The notes below the pieces were generated by a model. That model was not told the origin of the DNA. It did not search any database and saw only the letters and a list, made by a program, of their open reading frames with translations. From Acanthamoeba lenticulata (Eukaryota; Discosea; Longamoebia; Acanthamoebidae), in contig NAVB01002150.1 of the NCBI GenBank assembly GCA_002179805.1, forward strand, positions 1 to 11,269: a stretch of DNA of 11,269 nucleotides. The letters run 5' to 3'. Of this stretch, positions 8,081-11,269 are shown piece after piece (within the stretch, counting starts at the first letter, position 1; the number at the start of each line of letters is the position of its first letter). A program made the translations under genes and the position numbers.

Positions 8081-10449
8081 GCACCACACAAGTCTGCTTC
8101 ATGGGGGAGGTCGTGGCGGCCACTTCTCGTCCCGTAGATGACATGGCGAAGAGCTGATCGAGAAGTTGCTTCTGAGGCAGGCACCAGCCTGTCTCTACGC
8201 CCGGTCGGCTGGTGAACGGGTTGAGATCGTGAGTAGTTGCCTCCGTGAGCTGGAAGAAGGCCTCGTCGACTTTAGAGACGAACACAAAAAAGGGGACCCC
8301 AGACCACGCCCACGAGCCGTTGGTGAGTTGGGCAGAGGTGTGAGGGAGAACCAGAGAAGAAAGACGCACCACCATCGCCAGTGAGGCTGCTGACCTCGAT
8401 CCACCCGATGGCGCCCAGTTCCTCGGACAAGGCCAAGCCTTCCTCAGGCGTCACCTGCCTGCTTATTGGCGCGAGATCGCTCTTGGTGCCCACTGTGCAC
8501 GCAAGAAGAATGCGTTTGTAAACGGAAATGTCAGAATTTCACCTCCAAATTGACAGGGTTCATCGTGGAGCACTCGACCGAGCAAAAGTGCCGCCTCTTC
8601 GTTGTGTACGCGCACTTCGGCAGCCCATCGACGGACGTCCACCCACGACTGCCGGCACGTGATGTCGTAGACCAGCATGATACCATTGGCACCGCGGTAG
8701 TAGGCTCTCGGAATGCAGCGGAAGCGCTCCTCTCCCGCCTTATCCCACACTGCGGCAGCAAGGGAGCTCCGGATCTCAGCCACCCGAGGAAAGCCTCGAG
8801 GACAGGAAGAGGAACCAAGAGGACAATCAGCCGTAGTACCCTGCATCTTGAAGCGAAGATCCAGGAGCTCTACGATCCGACTGCCAAACTCGACCCCGAT
8901 GGTGCGCCGGTAGGGCGCATGGTACGAGTCGTTGATGAAGCGGTTGTGGATCTGCGTCTTGCCCACCCCTGACACATCCATCCCGCATCCCCAACTGGCC
9001 GCGGTTAACAGCGCCGCGCTCGACGTGCGTGTGGACCAAAAGGGAGGAGTGAAGGGGCGTACCTGCGTCGCCGCAGATGACGAACTTGAGCAGGTGGTTA
9101 TAGTTGCTGCGGTCTGGGTGTTGGTTGGTCGGCGCCGGCTTGAGAGAGAACATCCCGCGGCTCTCTATTGTTGTTGTTGAGATTCAGGCCAACGCGTGAA
9201 TGAGCCCGAGACGAATGGGACAACTGAATTGAAAGCAAAACACGGGCCTGGCGTACTGCGGAAGTGGGCGTATTGCTTGAGTCGCGGCTGGAGCCACGCC
9301 ATGTAGCGCCGCTTGCACGACGCCTCCTCAAGCGGATGCTCGCCGCCTTGCTGCCCACTGCCCGTTTCAGCCCAGGACTTGGCGGTTTGTACGCTGCAAA
9401 AACGGCGCCACAGGCAGTCGGCGCTGCTGACCTCGTTCAGCGTCTGCCCAGCCGCCGCGGATGCGTCATCAGCTTTACCGTCGGTCGCCTCTACGATCGG
9501 AGAAAACGGACGACTACGGACCGAGCAGGTCTGGGCCACGGCGCACAGATCCTTGGGCTCGAGACGAGCCAGGATGTAGTGAAACAGCTCCAGCGGCATG
9601 AAAAGCAGTGGGCAGGCGCGGTAGCTCCAGCTCTCGATCATTTTCGCCACGGCCATGTGGCCTTGGCGTCGCGCCACCTCGGCCGCGTCGCCATACTTGC
9701 CTTGGGCTTGCGCGTTGGCGCGGCTGGCGAGGAGGAGCGACACCACGGCGGCGTGGCCAAAGTGGGCGGCGTAGTGGAGGCCTGTCTGGCCGTCCTTGTC
9801 TGCCTCGAGAAGAACAGGAAAGGCAAGAGAGGAGGAGAGGGTAATGGGGATGGGCGAACCAGTCAGGCGTGGCTCCGACGGAGAGAAGCAGCTGCCAGAA
9901 CTTGAGCGATGCCGGTGTGACGCCCATCCAAGTCCGCATGATCGTGTTGACCCATCTTGAGGGTGCCGTCGATGGCAGCTGAGATGGTAGATAGAAGATG
10001 AGAGAGGGAAGAATGTTAGAACGGACGGCTGAGGTGCCTTGAACAATGACTCTGCCTCTGGTCAGCGGCGTACGGGAGGGAAAGGACCCTTTTGGCACTC
10101 CGCCAACGCGTGCAATTCGGTTCGCTTTCGCTCTCTCTGCACCGACGTTGCGCCACGCTCTATGAGCAACCTCGCGAGGTTCATGTTGTTGCACTTGACT
10201 GCGGCGAGGAGAGGCCACAGGCCGAGGTCGTCCTGTTCATTTGCACTGTGCCCCTCTGTGTGCGCGCTTCTCGTTTTTAGACCACATGCGCTAAAGGTTT
10301 CGACTTGATCACGTACGTTGGAGAAGGTCGAGGACGGCAGCTTCGTCGCCCTCAAGCACGGCACTTGTGAGGTTGGGTGTCGTTTGCTGCTGGCCTCTCG
10401 GCGACTTCGCCAAGTCTTCCCTTTGCGCATGCGAGGGGCTCGTGCTCAT
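8076..10449 (-). CDS. Ankyrin / F-box / Rab-like GTPase fusion protein with CaaX box
   Basis: Minus-strand exons: 10449-10313, 10245-10143, 9978-9880, 9803-9522, 9443-9257, 9164-9063, 8968-8840, 8749-8579, 8492-8373 and 8269-8076, about 507 residues. The start is ATG 10449 (MSTSPSHAQREDLAKSP). Residues 30-172 are ankyrin repeats (LLAAVKCNNMNLARLLIERG; GQTGLHYAAHFGHAAVVSLL). Residues 177-222 are an F-box (LFMPLELFHYILARLEPKDL, LWRRF) for Skp1/cullin docking. A Rab/Ras-type GTPase starts near 290: GDAGVGKT P-loop, RRTIGVEF switch I, WDKAGEERF (catalytic Gln is Glu), YYRGANGIMLVYDIT, GTKSD (Thr for Asn, as in Rho proteins) and VSSLTG. The C-terminus TCVVQ is a CaaX box with X=Gln, favouring farnesylation. 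Inferred role: a membrane-anchored, client-binding SCF substrate receptor. The third exon is the weakest: another frame or a 1-base error is possible at 9860-9978. Confidence 0.85.
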
Positions 10450-10572
10450 GGTGTCTGCGCCACAAAGTGACGAATTTGAGGAAACAGCACAACACTTTCA
10501 CCTGCCTGGCCGAGAGAAGCGTAGCTCCTGGAACTGTTCTTCGAACGAGCTTCAGTCGACACAAAGAAGAAG

Positions 10573-10590
10573 CACGTGACATGTCACGTG
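10573..10590. promoter_or_regulatory. 18-base palindrome with two CACGTG E-boxes
   Basis: CACGTGACATGTCACGTG is a perfect inverted repeat with a CACGTG core at each end. It lies about 124 bases upstream of the ATG of the ankyrin/F-box/GTPase gene and about 92 bases past the kinase stop, in the only space available for that gene's promoter. CACGTG is the classic binding core of bHLH and bHLH-zip factors, so paired binding is plausible. Regulatory use is inferred. Confidence 0.5.
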
Positions 10591-10628
10591 GCATCTTGTC
10601 TTGTGTCCTCTGGTCATGATAGAACATA

Positions 10629-10832
10629 TTCATACTTCTTAATTACACGAAAGGCTGCTGGTGCTGGTGGTGAGGCCTCTTTCAGTCAGCGAGGAGGGCA
10701 AGCGCGACGCAGTCGTTGCTCACGTCCTCCAAGCAGGCGGCGATCTTCTTGAACGAAGGCCGCTCCGACGGGTTGAATCGCCAGCACCGCTCCACCAGCC
10801 TGTGCGTGTGTGTGTGCGTGCGTGCGCGTGTG
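10629..10832 (-). repeat. Duplicated segment, copy 2 (resident copy in the kinase gene)
   Basis: This is the counterpart of 7831-8032. Here the duplicated exon joins in frame to upstream kinase exons, so this is taken as the source copy. The block ends in a GT/GC-rich tract (CA-rich on the coding strand) within the last kinase intron. Confidence 0.9.
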
Positions 10833-11269
10833 AGCGAGTGTGCTCTCGGCCAGCGCGTGTGTGGCATGCTAATGTCGTGTGTCATGACTGCGGCCGTACC
10901 GTCGCAGGCGTTCGGGGACGGCGCAGCTATCGGGGAAGCGGGGCGTGCAGCCCTTGGCGATGAGCTCGGCCACCTTGTTGTCCTCCACGTCGGCAAAGGG
11001 CTTCTCGCTGGTCAGCAGCTCGAAGAGCAGATTCCCAAAACTGTACACGTCGGCCTTCCGGCTGTAGGGCTCCCCGTTCGACACCTCCGGCGCCCTGCAC
11101 CGATAAAAAAAAATAGAGAGAGATAAGCATTATTGTTATTAAAAATAAATAAAATAAATGCACCAAGAATTCAAAAAATTAAATAGAAAATGAAATACCG
11201 GTAGCGTGGATTGCCGTTCTTGGAGAAGCGCACGGAGCCGCGCTTGGGCTTATCGACTGCAATCCCAAA
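10682..11269 (-). CDS. Protein kinase, tyrosine-kinase-like type, C-terminal lobe (5' end outside window)
   Basis: Minus-strand exons 11269-11199, 11094-10900 and 10799-10682 (TGA) join with agreeing phases into about 128 residues. They start at FGIAV, just after the Asp of the DFG motif. The activation segment ends in RYRAPE. ADVYSFGNLLFELLT carries the conserved Asp and helix F. LVERCWRFNPSERPSFKKI is the subdomain XI pattern (CW..P..RP.F) typical of TKL and tyrosine kinases. The protein ends shortly after with DCVALALLAD. The role is serine/threonine or tyrosine phosphorylation; substrate and N-terminal domains are outside the window. The acceptor before the middle exon follows a long T/CT tract. 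The stop lies 233 bases before the next gene's ATG on the same strand. The last exon is duplicated at 7887-8004. Confidence 0.9.
10801..10834 (-). repeat. CA/CG dinucleotide-rich tract before the last kinase exon
   Basis: tgtgcgtgtgtgtgtgcgtg and onward on the plus strand is a CACACACGCACG run on the coding strand. It occupies the acceptor-proximal part of the last kinase intron. The duplicate at 8006-8032 carries a shorter, diverged version, as expected for a microsatellite. Confidence 0.75.

Noticed and set aside
8466..8972. 168-residue plus-strand frame
   Set aside because: It is antisense to the GTPase exons of the triple-fusion gene and shows no domain of its own.
9264..9905. 213-residue plus-strand frame
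   Set aside because: It is antisense to the F-box/ankyrin exons, which have coherent splicing and recognisable domains on the minus strand.
10352..10633. Upstream in-frame start (MNMFYHDQRTQ...) for the triple-fusion gene
   Set aside because: That frame stops before the ankyrin region and differs from the ankyrin frame. ATG 10449 gives a sequence running directly into the first ankyrin helix.

Overview
The window reads as nuclear DNA of a unicellular eukaryote, most likely an amoebozoan of the Acanthamoeba type. Exons are GC-rich with C/G at third codon positions. Introns are short (about 45-135 bases), with GTRCG-like donors and pyrimidine-rich tracts before AG. Protein families (ankyrin, F-box, Rab-like GTPase, tyrosine-kinase-like kinase, GFA) fit that lineage. 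The organism is inferred; no rRNA, tRNA, CRISPR or insertion sequence was seen.

Left part (+ strand): (1) 3' part of a gene whose folded segment may be NELF-A-like, followed by a long disordered RG/S/Q tail (40-1505); (2) an unrecognised hydrophobic protein with a reading-frame problem (1662-2776); (3) a short minus-strand relic of an ankyrin-type repeat gene (2817-2900); (4) a GFA/CENP-V-type zinc protein without a visible start codon (about 3002-3552); (5) a 660-base gene-free stretch with an imperfect direct repeat; (6) an 8-exon type I membrane glycoprotein with a bacterial-looking extracellular region (4211-6240).

Right part (- strand) is the most interesting. Two tandem paralogous genes encode an F-box joined to a Rab/Ras-like GTPase with a C-terminal CaaX-like box. 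The upstream one (8076-10449) also has N-terminal ankyrin repeats and ends CVVQ. The downstream one (6395-7779) lacks the ankyrins, ends CQVQ and has eroded GTPase motifs. They share five intron positions with the same phases, and in both the stop codon lies inside AATAAA. Each lies just downstream of the same 3'-terminal exon of a tyrosine-kinase-like kinase: the real one at 10682-10799 (gene runs off the right end) and an almost identical orphan copy at 7887-8004. This points to tandem duplication of a 'kinase tail + F-box-GTPase' unit, with recent copying or gene conversion of the kinase tail.

Inferred function: ankyrins would bind a client, the F-box would recruit Skp1/cullin, and the prenylated GTPase domain would place the ligase on a membrane. 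This is a hypothesis from domain content. An 18-base perfect palindrome carrying two CACGTG boxes lies between the kinase and the ankyrin-F-box-GTPase gene.
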